Below, piece after piece: positions 1-6,523 of a stretch of 10,575 nucleotides of DNA. Both the position numbers and the translations under genes were made by a program. The notes beneath the pieces were generated by a model. That model saw only the letters and a program-made list of their open reading frames with translations, was not told where the DNA came from and did no database searches. Numbering within the stretch: position 1 is the first letter of the stretch; every line of letters starts with the position of its first letter. This DNA is from Planctomycetota bacterium (GTDB lineage Bacteria; Planctomycetota; Phycisphaerae; UBA1845): positions 1 through 10,575 of the forward strand of contig JAJRUK010000352.1 of assembly GCA_024277835.1 (NCBI GenBank). Reading direction: 5' to 3'.

Positions 1-230
1 ACGCGAACATGTCAAACGGCATTTTACGTCGCGCGTGAACGAACGCGCGATTCAAAAATCCCCTCGCAGCTCCGTCGCGAAAGATGGGCCGACGACGATG
101 CGTCACGACGGTAAAGAAATAGGACGCCCCCTGTTCTCGCCATCGAACGTAGTTTGGCATGCGGTTATGTTATGTCTGAGAGTGTGATGATCAACAGCGT
201 GCCGACAACCGCACGCCATTGAACGGATGT
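1..230. other. left-edge region without a confident gene
   Basis: No gene can be supported here. On the plus strand one frame stays open from base 2 to a TGA at 185-187, about 61 codons, but it has no recognisable motif and no visible start, so it could be the tail of a convergent gene or chance. On the minus strand an ATG at 22-20 opens a frame (MPFDMFA) that runs off the left edge, with no clear Shine-Dalgarno sequence. If real, it would be a further gene downstream of the lipoprotein gene. A hairpin lies at 29-50 and a palindrome starts at 231. Confidence 0.3.
29..50. repeat. 8-bp GC-rich hairpin
   Basis: TCGCGCGT (29-36) and ACGCGCGA (43-50) are perfect reverse complements separated by a 6-nt loop. 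No T-run follows on either strand, so this is not a typical intrinsic terminator. It lies just upstream of a possible minus-strand start at position 22. Function unknown. Confidence 0.4.
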
Positions 231-251
231 GGTGGGCAATAGCCCACCCTA
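231..251. repeat. REP-like palindrome, copy 1 (contains the stop of the lipoprotein gene)
   Basis: GGTGGGC (231-237) and GCCCACC (242-248) form a perfect 7-bp stem around an AATA loop, followed by CTA. A second copy at 9333-9353 matches at 20 of 21 bases. Read on the minus strand, the unit begins TAGGGTGGGC, and that TAG (251-249) is the stop codon of the upstream lipoprotein gene. Short palindromes of this look occur as REP-type dispersed repeats in many bacteria. The family assignment here is from memory of the pattern, not a search. Confidence 0.65.
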
Positions 252-1523
252 CTCCCCCTGCGCAATGGCGACGGGGGCGAAGATTTCGAAGTCGTGGGTT
301 GATTCACTTGCGCGGCCGCCTAGCTTGTCTTCGACGCGCACCTTCAGCACATACGGCCCCGCCGGAAGGGTCGCGGGGAGTGCGATCCGTTGTGCGATGA
401 AAAAGTCGGTCCGCCGCTGGCTGCACAGGTCGACGATCTCCGGTTCGTCCCGTTGCCAGACGATCTCGCCGCTGTCGGAATAGATGGCCATCCGCGTCGA
501 AAGGCGCGTCTCAAACCGGTCGTCGGTCGTGCGCTGCGCCCGAAGGTTGCGAATCTCGGAATAGACGATCGTTTGAATCTTGCGACCCGCGACGAAGTCC
601 TTCCGCGACATTTTCTCGAACACGCCAAACGTCGATACCTTTCTGCAAAACGCGATCGACTGAACGCTCGGGTCGGCTCGGTCGGCGAGCGTGTCACGAA
701 GGTCGTCCACTGTGGCGAGGGCGGTCTCGCCACTAAGTAGCGGGTCGCGGGCTGCGTCGCGCACGGCGAGCACGGCGTCGATCATGTCCGTGAGCAATCT
801 CGCCTGCTGCTCGGGGAGCTTCTTTGCGGTCTCCGTCGCGTCTTCATCGCGCCCGGCAGCGAGTTGGGCAAGACGCAATCGCCACTCCGCGACAAAGTCC
901 GCCTTTTCCGCGGCATGTTCCGAAAGATCGGCGAGAAGATCGTCGAAGGTCGGGCGCATGTGGCCTGCGTGAACATCCATGGCTTGGTTGGTCGTGTTGT
1001 CTTGTGGCGGTACGACCGCTTCGGTGTTGCTCTTTTCTTCCGAACCGATTGAGACCGCCATAATGGCTGGGATGGCCATCGCACGTTGTGTTTGCGGGGC
1101 TGCGTTGATGGCGATCTCTGCGTTTGTTGCAACTTTTTCGACCGGCGGAGTCGTTGTCGGTGCGGGTTTAGCAGTGCTCGACTCTTGCTCGCCTTTGTTC
1201 GGAAACAAGACCGGCGATGCGGGGATGTTTGCTGTGGCTGCTTGTTCGGTTGCGCGATATTGCGAGGTGCGTTGTAGGAAATCCTCGATCGCCGCGAGCG
1301 AGCTATCCTTGGCGGTGTCTTGGGGAGGAGCATCGATCGCCTTTTCGGCGAGTGATGTTTTCGTTGGCGCAAGCAACTCGCTGGTCGGCGTCTTTTTCGG
1401 CATCAGGCATCCGCTACAAAGCGTAACGATGGCCGTGCATGTGGTCGTAGCTACGAAACGGCGCGTGCGTCGAGTAAGAGGCTCGACACCGGTCCCGCGA
1501 TTGTTATTCGATGGGTAGAACAT
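249..1523 (-). CDS. putative lipoprotein with C-terminal beta-rich domain, third gene of the holA operon
   Basis: A 424-aa exported protein of unknown function. The N-terminus has a basic stretch (LTRRTRR, residues 16-22), a hydrophobic core, and a cysteine-containing end TLCSGC with C39 as the probable lipidated cysteine. The box is imperfect, since position -3 is Cys rather than Leu. Residues about 40-190 are Pro/Ala/Thr-rich and low in complexity, like a spacer. Residues about 190-285 are helical and charged. Residues about 295-415 look like a beta-sandwich, with GEIVWQRDEPEIVD, RRTDFFIAQRIALP and LPAGPYVLKVRVEDK, the pattern of an immunoglobulin-like domain in which a ligand or partner is unknown. 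The ATG is preceded by a strong AAGGAGG that overlaps the TAA of holA, so translation is probably coupled to it. A periplasmic or envelope location is inferred from the signal. I do not recognise the family. Confidence 0.8.
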   Translation of the reverse strand: MFYPSNNNRGTGVEPLTRRTRRFVATTTCTAIVTLCSGCLMPKKTPTSELLAPTKTSLAEKAIDAPPQDTAKDSSLAAIEDFLQRTSQYRATEQAATANIPASPVLFPNKGEQESSTAKPAPTTTPPVEKVATNAEIAINAAPQTQRAMAIPAIMAVSIGSEEKSNTEAVVPPQDNTTNQAMDVHAGHMRPTFDDLLADLSEHAAEKADFVAEWRLRLAQLAAGRDEDATETAKKLPEQQARLLTDMIDAVLAVRDAARDPLLSGETALATVDDLRDTLADRADPSVQSIAFCRKVSTFGVFEKMSRKDFVAGRKIQTIVYSEIRNLRAQRTTDDRFETRLSTRMAIYSDSGEIVWQRDEPEIVDLCSQRRTDFFIAQRIALPATLPAGPYVLKVRVEDKLGGRASESTHDFEIFAPVAIAQGE

Positions 1524-1538
1524 GGAGGGCCCTCCTTA
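1524..1538 (-). promoter_or_regulatory. coupled Shine-Dalgarno inside a palindrome
   Basis: Read on the minus strand, the holA stop and this ribosome binding site overlap as TAAGGAGGGCCCTCC followed directly by the ATG at 1523. The bases GGAGGGCCCTCC (1524-1535) are a perfect palindrome, so the SD could fold on itself as a 4-bp stem with a GGCC loop. This fits translational coupling, where a ribosome finishing holA would expose the site. The folding effect is inference. Confidence 0.6.
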
Positions 1539-2522
1539 GCCCGCTTTTACGCGAGGCTTTGTGCCTCGCGATGTGTGCGTCACAATGAATTTTTCGATCG
1601 CAACCGCGACGGTCGATCCGCCGGTCTTGACAGCAAGGTCCACCGCCAAAAGGTCGCGCTGCATTTCTCTCAAGGCGTCTGGATTGCATCTCCGAAGACG
1701 TCGCTCTACAACATCCGGCGATGCAAACAGTTTGCGCGATAAAACGCCAGCGCTGACCCCGTTGTCGTACTCGATGCGAGCTTCAAGAAGCCGCCGCACG
1801 CCAAACGATAAGCCACCAATGGCAAGAGCGGGGGCTGCCCGGTCGGTGGCGAGTGTTTGCGTCCAGAGCGCGAGCGCCGAACCCGCATCACCATTGGCGA
1901 TTGCGTCCAACACCGCGAACGACTTTTCCTCGCGAAGTTGCCCCGTTAGTTCGGCAATATCGTTCGTTGTAATCTCGCTACGCTCGCCCACGTAGGACGA
2001 CAGCTTGGATAGCTCCGCATCAATCGAACCCGCCGAGTCACCAATGTGCTCGCGAAGTCGATGGGCCGCGGCATTTCTGAGTCGCTTGCCGTACACCTGC
2101 TTCGCCCGATCGACCGCCCATCCGACGATCGCTCGCGCGTTCATCGGCTCGCGAATAATCACCTGCCCGCTCTTGGCGATGATCTTATAGAGCTTCGTGT
2201 TTTTGGGCATCGATTTGCATAGCAGGATCAACGTGCCCGAGTCGGCTGGTTTTTCGCAATAGCGCTCCAGCGCCGCCCGGTTCTGTGTAATGAACTTGTC
2301 CGCGTCTTCAACGATGACAACATTTCGACCGCCCAGAAGCGAAAACGTACGCGCTTCGTCCAGCACCTCCGCAAGGTTCGCAGAGGGTCCGTCGTATCGG
2401 GCGGGGGCATTGCCTTCCTCGCCAATCTGCGAAACAACCGCCGTCAGAGCTTCGCTCCGCAAGAAGCGATCCGCCGACGCAATCGCATACACCGGTTTGA
2501 TTTGTCCCGTCGATTCGCTCAT
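1536..2522 (-). CDS. holA: DNA polymerase III subunit delta (HolA)
   Basis: Delta subunit of the clamp loader, 328 aa, the usual family length (E. coli about 343). It opens the beta sliding clamp during loading at primed sites in the cytoplasm. Visible family features are the N-terminal PVYAIASADRFLRSEAL (residues 10-26, the degenerate Walker-A-like region that does not bind ATP), ARTFSLLGGRNVVIVEDADKF (57-77), the lid-domain stretch IDAELSKLSSYVG (167-179) and the helical collar domain from about 200 to the end. It sits 6 nt after the TPR gene and its stop overlaps the SD of the lipoprotein gene. Immediately before its ATG (CTAACTTTGT) there is no Shine-Dalgarno sequence, so it probably depends on coupling to the upstream stop codon. 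Identification is confident from the overall pattern, although delta is a poorly conserved subunit. Confidence 0.93.
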   Translation of the reverse strand: MSESTGQIKPVYAIASADRFLRSEALTAVVSQIGEEGNAPARYDGPSANLAEVLDEARTFSLLGGRNVVIVEDADKFITQNRAALERYCEKPADSGTLILLCKSMPKNTKLYKIIAKSGQVIIREPMNARAIVGWAVDRAKQVYGKRLRNAAAHRLREHIGDSAGSIDAELSKLSSYVGERSEITTNDIAELTGQLREEKSFAVLDAIANGDAGSALALWTQTLATDRAAPALAIGGLSFGVRRLLEARIEYDNGVSAGVLSRKLFASPDVVERRLRRCNPDALREMQRDLLAVDLAVKTGGSTVAVAIEKFIVTHTSRGTKPRVKAG

Positions 2523-2528
2523 ACAAAG

Positions 2529-3782
2529 TTAGTCGTTGAGTTTGCGAGCCGCGGCTGACGATTGGTTCATCATTGCCAGTCGTTCGTTCGCCTCCGCGAT
2601 TATTGTCTCTGCCGTAGGGTCAATCTGCGTTGCTCGCGTATAACACTCCCGCGCGAGCAACTCATCCCCCTGAAAGATAGCAACATCGCCCAGATTCATC
2701 CAGCTTTCGGCGTCCTTGGCATCGTATCTGAGAATGGTTCGAAGACGCTCTGCGGCCGCTCCGTATTTTTTTTGATCTCGAAGCACCAGCGCCGATCCCA
2801 GCAGCGCGTCCCGCATCCCCGGTCGCTGGCGAAGGGCAATATCATACGCGTTCAGCGCTCGATCGTGGTCGCCCACCGTCCGCAACATCGAGGCCATCCC
2901 CGTAAAGGCGTCGGTGAGCTGCGGATCAAGGCGAACCGCCTCGCGCAGCCGTGCGATCCCGCGGACGTAATCGCCCCGACTCTTGTGCTCCTCCGCTTCC
3001 ACCAGAAGCTGCTCGACGCGCCGGCGAGCACGGCGCGAACCGGGGATCGTTGAGTCATCGATCGTCAGATGAGACCCCATCATCGCGGCCGGGCCATTCG
3101 CTGTTCGGATTACCGGCGCGATCGCCTTGGCTGTTTCGATCGACTGCACGCTGCTCTGCACACGGTTTTCGCCGAGATCCGTCACCGTCACACGCATCTC
3201 GACGTCCCCGGAGACGCTATCCGGGATTCGCCAGTCGAATCGTCCGGTGTTCGCCAGCGGCTCGCGCGACGCAGCCTGCCACGTCGTGATGGGCGGAAGG
3301 CGATAGTCAAGTCGAACCGGACGCTTGGAGAGCTGCGTGTCGATCGCCGTCCAGCGAACCTGAACAACGCGTTCGCCCATGACGACCGTCGCCCGAAGCG
3401 GATGAAGCTGCACGACCGGCGGGGTGAAGTCGATCATCGCCCAATGATGAGCGCTCGTTCCGCTCGTCGGTGCGGCGCTCGATGCCCCTGTCGCGTTGGT
3501 CAGGACGAAAAAGAAACCGACAAGCCCCTCCGCCGATGCGCGGAACGTCATCGGGGACTGGCGGTCGTCGTCAGCGCCGAACAGCTCCCACGTTTTTTCG
3601 TCGTCCAACGTGTACCAGAGCTGCACCGCGTCCAGAGGCAGGGCAGCCTCATTGACCCGGTACGCAACGTCGAACGACCGCGTGCGGACGCGCGTCGGGT
3701 TGTCGTGGGTTGACTGTGCTGGTGAACTCGCGGCGAAAAGCCCCGCCACGACGAGGCCATGAAAAATCGTTTTCCCGGGCAT
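2529..3782 (-). CDS. secreted Ig-like and TPR-repeat protein, first gene of the holA operon
   Basis: A protein of 417 aa from the chosen start. An in-frame GTG at 3875 and ATGs at 3854 and 3833 would lengthen it. I prefer the ATG at 3782 because it begins a compact signal peptide (MPGKTIFHGLVVAGLFAAS, cleavage probably after SPAQ) and because a TATAGT -10-like box overlaps the upstream GTG. Residues about 30-215 look like two beta-sandwich, fibronectin/Ig-like segments (LWYTLDDEKTWELFG, VQVRWTAIDT, MRVTVTDLGENRV). Residues about 256-389 contain roughly four TPR units with the usual A/G/P spacing (GDYVRGIARLREAVRLDP, GDHDRALNAYDIALRQRP, and so on), ending in ERLAMMNQ. TPRs bind other proteins, so an envelope scaffold role is likely, but the partner is unknown. 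The gene is followed after 6 nt by holA. Confidence 0.85.
   Translation of the reverse strand: MPGKTIFHGLVVAGLFAASSPAQSTHDNPTRVRTRSFDVAYRVNEAALPLDAVQLWYTLDDEKTWELFGADDDRQSPMTFRASAEGLVGFFFVLTNATGASSAAPTSGTSAHHWAMIDFTPPVVQLHPLRATVVMGERVVQVRWTAIDTQLSKRPVRLDYRLPPITTWQAASREPLANTGRFDWRIPDSVSGDVEMRVTVTDLGENRVQSSVQSIETAKAIAPVIRTANGPAAMMGSHLTIDDSTIPGSRRARRRVEQLLVEAEEHKSRGDYVRGIARLREAVRLDPQLTDAFTGMASMLRTVGDHDRALNAYDIALRQRPGMRDALLGSALVLRDQKKYGAAAERLRTILRYDAKDAESWMNLGDVAIFQGDELLARECYTRATQIDPTAETIIAEANERLAMMNQSSAAARKLND
2766..2773 (-). other. run of eight A in the TPR gene (coding strand)
   Basis: The coding strand reads CAAAAAAAATAC at the QKKY residues of the third TPR. Such an octamer can slip during replication or transcription. 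There is no downstream evidence that it is used for phase variation. Confidence 0.3.
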
Positions 3783-3873
3783 TTCCAAACGCCTTTTGAG
3801 AAAGCAGGATACGGACCACAGCGTCGCCTCCATGCGACGCGTTGGGGGATACATCGACCCACCCCTGCGGCGC

Positions 3874-3879
3874 ACTATA
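3874..3879 (-). promoter_or_regulatory. -10-like box for the TPR-holA-lipoprotein operon
   Basis: The minus strand reads TATAGT, five of six matches to TATAAT. It lies about 90 nt upstream of the ATG at 3782. No good -35 hexamer stands 16-18 bp upstream. It overlaps the GTG at 3875, which argues against starting translation there. Confidence 0.35.
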
Positions 3880-4153
3880 CGAGTTAAACTTCTTCAAAAC
3901 CCCGCTTGGGATGACGAAACCAGCGCCTTTTGCATCCATCCCAGCCCTGCCAGCGACGGCTTGACTCACTTCCCTGTATTGCCAAGCCGGATTGACCAAA
4001 GATGCCGGATTCGAGGTTGAAATCAGTCGTAAACTATTGTAAATGCTGTTATTGTGTTCATTTCGGGGCGGCCATAAGTAAAAGCAGTGATATGTGAATA
4101 TGGGGGAATCCCGAAGGTTTTCGCGGATAAGGCGGATTTTTGACCCCGTCAGA

Positions 4154-4186
4154 GCCGATTGGAGCTATACCGCCTGTCCAATCGGC
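4154..4186. promoter_or_regulatory. perfect 10-bp inverted repeat upstream of the histone-like gene
   Basis: GCCGATTGGA (4154-4163) and TCCAATCGGC (4177-4186) are exact reverse complements separated by 13 nt. The centre lies about 105 nt upstream of the ATG at 4275. The geometry would suit either an operator for a dimeric regulator or a hairpin in the 5' leader, and the sequence alone does not decide between them. A TTGACC stands just before it at 4140-4145, but the next -10-like TATACC is 20 bp away, which is too far for a standard promoter. Confidence 0.45.
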
Positions 4187-4274
4187 AGGTCGGATGGTAA
4201 ACTCGCGCTGCGAAGTCGGTCTCGTCGGTGGGCCGTCAGCGGTGTTTTGAACCCCATTTTCGGAGATCCGCGGC

Positions 4275-4454
4275 ATGGAGGAATACGAACGACTGAAGGA
4301 GTTGGTCGAGGCAGCAGCGGACGACGTTGCAAAGGCCTCCGGTGGAAATAAAGCTGCCGGAACCCGTGTGCGAAAGGCCATGCAAGACGTCAAGGATACC
4401 GCGCAGGCTGTGCGGAAGAAAATCCTCGAAGTCCGCTCGCAAGCGACTGACTAA
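4275..4454 (+). CDS. short histone H1-like (Hc1 family) protein
   Basis: A 59-aa protein, too short for many gene finders. It starts at an ATG with GGAG nine bases upstream and ends with TAA. The core GNKAAGTRVRKAMQDVKDTA (residues 24-43) followed by VRKKILEVRS closely resembles the N-terminal domain of chlamydial histone H1-like Hc1, where a GNKAAAQRVR stretch is followed by a second lysine-rich helix. Chlamydial Hc1 is about 125 aa with a long Lys/Ala-rich tail that binds DNA. Here the tail is absent and the charge is nearly balanced (12 K/R against 11 D/E). It may be a small nucleoid-associated protein, though DNA binding is inference. It is followed by a strong hairpin at 4505-4550, so it is probably its own transcription unit, with the dehydratase gene 135 nt further on. 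Confidence 0.82.
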   Translation: MEEYERLKELVEAAADDVAKASGGNKAAGTRVRKAMQDVKDTAQAVRKKILEVRSQATD

Positions 4455-4504
4455 CATTGCGTTCTCGCTCAACCGAGCGGAACAGATCGGACGAACGATA
4501 CGCT

Positions 4505-4550
4505 ACACCGCGCAGACGTCCTTTGATCGAAGGGTGCGCCTGCGCGGTGT
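4505..4550 (+). terminator. probable terminator hairpin after the histone-like gene
   Basis: ACACCGCGCAG (4505-4515) pairs perfectly with CTGCGCGGTGT (4540-4550). The 24-nt loop contains a further CCTT/AAGG pairing (4520-4523 with 4530-4533). It is followed by GTTTGCTTAC, a weak T-rich tract. A smaller 5-bp hairpin CGCTC/GAGCG lies just after the stop codon at 4466-4479. Its position 50 nt after the stop and 39 nt before the next ATG suits a terminator or attenuator. Confidence 0.55.
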
Positions 4551-4589
4551 GTTTGCTTACGGTGAGTCCGCGCTCTAGAGGGAGACGAG

Positions 4590-5066
4590 ATGGCAGCCTC
4601 TTTTCAACTTGATCTTGACGCCATCGATCTCGACGCGACGTGCATCGACCACGACGGCATCTACAAGATGCTTCCCCATGCCTTCGAGTTTCGATTGCTC
4701 GATGGGGTGTGCATGGTCGATCCGCAAGAGCGGCACATCGTCGCGTACGCTGACATCAAGGAAGACGACTGGTGGGTTCGCGGTCATGTACCGGGCAGGC
4801 CTCTCCTTCCCGGTGTGCTGATGCTTGAGATGGCGGCCCAAACGTCCGCCGTCTTGGCCAAGAGCATTCAGCCAGACGATTCGTTCATCGCTTTTGGCGG
4901 CGTTGCGGATTGTAAGTTTCGGCAAAGCGTCACGCCCGGCTCGCGTCTTGTGATTCTCGGCGTTGGGCAGGAGTTTCGCAAGCGGCGGATCGTCTGCAAG
5001 ACGCAGGGCGTTGTCGATGGGCGACTTGTGTTCGAGGCAGAGATCACCGGGATGGTCGTTCGCTGA
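4590..5066 (+). CDS. 3-hydroxyacyl-ACP dehydratase, FabZ-like
   Basis: A hot-dog-fold dehydratase of 158 aa (E. coli FabZ is 151). It would remove water from 3-hydroxyacyl-ACP in type II fatty-acid synthesis in the cytoplasm. The N-terminal LPHAFEFRLLD (28-38) matches the LPHRYPFLLVD type motif. The active-site block is GHVPGRPLLPGVLMLEMAAQ (65-84), with catalytic His66 and Glu80. Their 14-residue spacing is the same as in FabZ (His54/Glu68 in E. coli). The C-terminal half carries the usual FRQSVTPGSRL strand. The block differs from the commonest GHFPxxPVMPGV wording, so it could be a paralogue acting in a special lipid or polyketide-like pathway rather than the main FabZ. The ATG has AGGGAG about six bases upstream. 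Confidence 0.88.
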   Translation: MAASFQLDLDAIDLDATCIDHDGIYKMLPHAFEFRLLDGVCMVDPQERHIVAYADIKEDDWWVRGHVPGRPLLPGVLMLEMAAQTSAVLAKSIQPDDSFIAFGGVADCKFRQSVTPGSRLVILGVGQEFRKRRIVCKTQGVVDGRLVFEAEITGMVVR

Positions 5067-5084
5067 GGCGCACTTGGCGGGCCG

Positions 5085-5278
5085 CTGAAAAAGTGTGGCA
5101 CCGGTTTGTAACCGGTGCGATATCTCCTGTTCCAAGGTCTGGAGCAGTCTCAAGCCAAGTGTAGCGTGCAACCCCCCTCAATCCCCCCTTGGTAAAGGGG
5201 GGACGAAAGAAACGAGTCGCTGCGATTAGTAGGCGCGTGCTCTAGCACCAGTTACAAACCGGTACCACACATTTTCGG
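5085..5278. repeat. 194-bp composite inverted-repeat element (REP-doublet or MITE-like)
   Basis: The arms 5085-5118 and 5245-5278 are inverted copies matching at 30 of 34 bases. Each arm contains its own inner palindrome. The left one is perfect, GCACCGGTT and AACCGGTGC around TGT. In the right arm, two changes read as G-U wobbles when transcribed in the equivalent orientation, so the hairpin is kept. The space between the arms holds a second, unrelated hairpin at 5183-5202. The element fills the whole gap between the convergent dehydratase and FHA genes. There is no ORF inside, and no target-site duplication that I can see. Confidence 0.7.
5183..5202. repeat. C/G-rich hairpin nested in the composite element
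   Basis: CCCCCCTT (5183-5190) pairs perfectly with AAGGGGGG (5195-5202) around GGTA. It is preceded by a near-copy, ACCCCCCTCAA, at 5171-5181. It could act as a bidirectional stop between the convergent genes, although there is no T-run. Confidence 0.55.
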
Positions 5279-5287
5279 GTGAGGTTC

Positions 5288-6523
5288 TTAGTTGAGACCA
5301 ATTCTTGGTGAGTCTTGCTGTGGCGGTTGGGTTGGCGTTCCACACTGGGTGCAGCTCATCGCTTTCATTCGCGACCATCGTTGCGCGACGGCGGTCTCTC
5401 GCCGCTTGAGATCGGATTCCTTTTTTTCAAGCTCAGCGATTTGCCGATCCAGGTCTTCACGCTCCTGTATGAGTCGTTGCGCTTCTTGCTTGTTGCGTTC
5501 CGCCAACGTCTTGACGTCTCGTTCGCGACTTTCGATTTGCTCGTTGTATCGCTCCATGTCGTGGAGTTTTCCGCGCAGCGCAGCCTCTTTCTTTTCAAGC
5601 TCCTCTTCCCACTCCGCTTGGCTGCCCTGCCGGTCGTCGTCTGTCGAATCGGTCGGTCGTGACTTTGTTTCCCATCGGTTCAGACCATGCCACGACGAGG
5701 ACAGGTCCTTCGACAGCACCTTCGCGGAGGCACCATTTTTTCGATGCGCCGACGATTGCGGTTCGATGATCGGTGGGTCGATCGTGAGTTCGCCGCAGTG
5801 CGGTTTGTCGATAAATTTTCCGTTACCGTCCGCCGCGATTCGTCCCAGACGCAAGCTGAATGGTCCTGCCTTGATCGTGTCGCCGTGATGAAGCGGGGTG
5901 AGTGAACATCGCTGGTTGTTGACATGAAGTCCGTGCCGACTGCCAAGATCGAAGGCGGCGGGAGCATCGCAAAATCGGAAGATTAGCGCGTGTCGTATGG
6001 ATACATCTTCGTGGTCCAGGCAAAACGCCGCGTCTTCGTGGCTACCAAGTAGCGCGACGGGCTCGAGAATTTCCCAGGACTTGTCGATTCCTTGCAAGGT
6101 AAAGATGCACGGCGGATCGAATTCTGGCAGGCCTTTGCTTGGTGTCGTGTTCCAGTCGCCGGAGTCGGGGTTGTGTGGCCTCTGGATCGCGACTTGGATT
6201 CTTGTTTCCCCAAGTTGGATGACGTCGCCGTCGCGGACCTCGGTCAGGTCGATCGGTGTATCGTTGAGTCGCGTACCGCCATCGGTGTGGAGATCTTTCA
6301 GGAGGATTCTGGCACCGGTGTTTACGATGACGCAATGGGCTTCGGAAATGTTGGCGTCGTGAAGAACGATGTGCGCGGGGCGTCGCGAACCCAGGAGCGT
6401 CACGGGTCTTCGCAGGTTCCACGTTTTTTGCGCGACCGTTCCCATCCCGGCGGTGATGCGCACAAGGGGCGCGGTTGCAGGTAGCTGCAAGACCTGCGGG
6501 CGAACTGTGGTCGCTGATTTCAT
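5288..6523 (-). CDS. tandem FHA-domain, coiled-coil protein
   Basis: 411 aa from the ATG at 6523. An in-frame start at 6754 would add 77 residues but would run into the divergent surE gene, and the 6523 ATG has GGAGAGG upstream, so I prefer it. Two FHA domains, phosphothreonine-peptide readers, lie at about 20-113 and 140-228. FHA1 has LLGSRRPAHI, ISEAH (Ser60, His63) and LND (Asn87). FHA2 has LLGSHEDAAF, VSIRH (Ser175, His178) and HVNN. Both read GS where FHA domains usually read GR, and FHA2 has no nearby arginine. A polar linker follows, then a coiled coil at about 302-385 (heptad-rich EWEEELEKKEAAL to LKRRE) and a terminal SCTQCG pair (Cys391, Cys394), a possible half zinc site. There is no signal peptide from this start, so it is probably cytoplasmic. 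A role as a phosphoprotein-binding adaptor in Ser/Thr-kinase signalling is inference. Confidence 0.85.
   Translation of the reverse strand: MKSATTVRPQVLQLPATAPLVRITAGMGTVAQKTWNLRRPVTLLGSRRPAHIVLHDANISEAHCVIVNTGARILLKDLHTDGGTRLNDTPIDLTEVRDGDVIQLGETRIQVAIQRPHNPDSGDWNTTPSKGLPEFDPPCIFTLQGIDKSWEILEPVALLGSHEDAAFCLDHEDVSIRHALIFRFCDAPAAFDLGSRHGLHVNNQRCSLTPLHHGDTIKAGPFSLRLGRIAADGNGKFIDKPHCGELTIDPPIIEPQSSAHRKNGASAKVLSKDLSSSWHGLNRWETKSRPTDSTDDDRQGSQAEWEEELEKKEAALRGKLHDMERYNEQIESRERDVKTLAERNKQEAQRLIQEREDLDRQIAELEKKESDLKRRETAVAQRWSRMKAMSCTQCGTPTQPPQQDSPRIGLN

Larger units (their letters stand above)
3783..4274. other. 492-nt divergent intergenic control region
   Basis: No convincing gene is present on either strand between the TPR gene (minus) and the histone-like gene (plus). 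The region is AT-richer around 4015-4110. It should hold the promoters of both transcription units. The specific items I can point to are a TATAGT box on the minus strand at 3879-3874, a loose TTGAAA-17-TAAATG pair on the plus strand at 4017-4045, and a perfect 10-bp inverted repeat at 4154-4186. Confidence 0.6.

Noticed and set aside
249..1523. Tat signal in the lipoprotein (TRRTRRFVA)
   Set aside because: The arginine pairs do not fit the (S/T)RRxF spacing. A basic n-region of an ordinary Sec lipoprotein signal explains it.
3783..3875. Longer starts of the TPR protein (GTG 3875, ATG 3854, ATG 3833)
   Set aside because: They would bury the signal peptide 17-31 residues in, and a -10-like box overlaps the GTG.
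4017..4045. TTGAAA-17-TAAATG as the promoter of the histone-like gene
   Set aside because: The -10 matches consensus at only three positions and the leader would be over 220 nt. It is too weak to list as a feature.
4058..4393. 111-codon minus-strand frame across the control region and histone-like gene
   Set aside because: It is antisense to the histone-like gene and has no recognisable domain and no ribosome binding site evidence.
4575..5171. 198-codon minus-strand open frame antisense to the dehydratase gene
   Set aside because: It is a mirror of a well-supported gene with a complete FabZ-like active site. Its translation shows no domain, and its end runs into the repeat element.
5085..5278. 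CRISPR-like or transposon reading of the repeat-rich gap
   Set aside because: There are only two arms, in inverted orientation, with no spacers, no cas genes and no transposase ORF.
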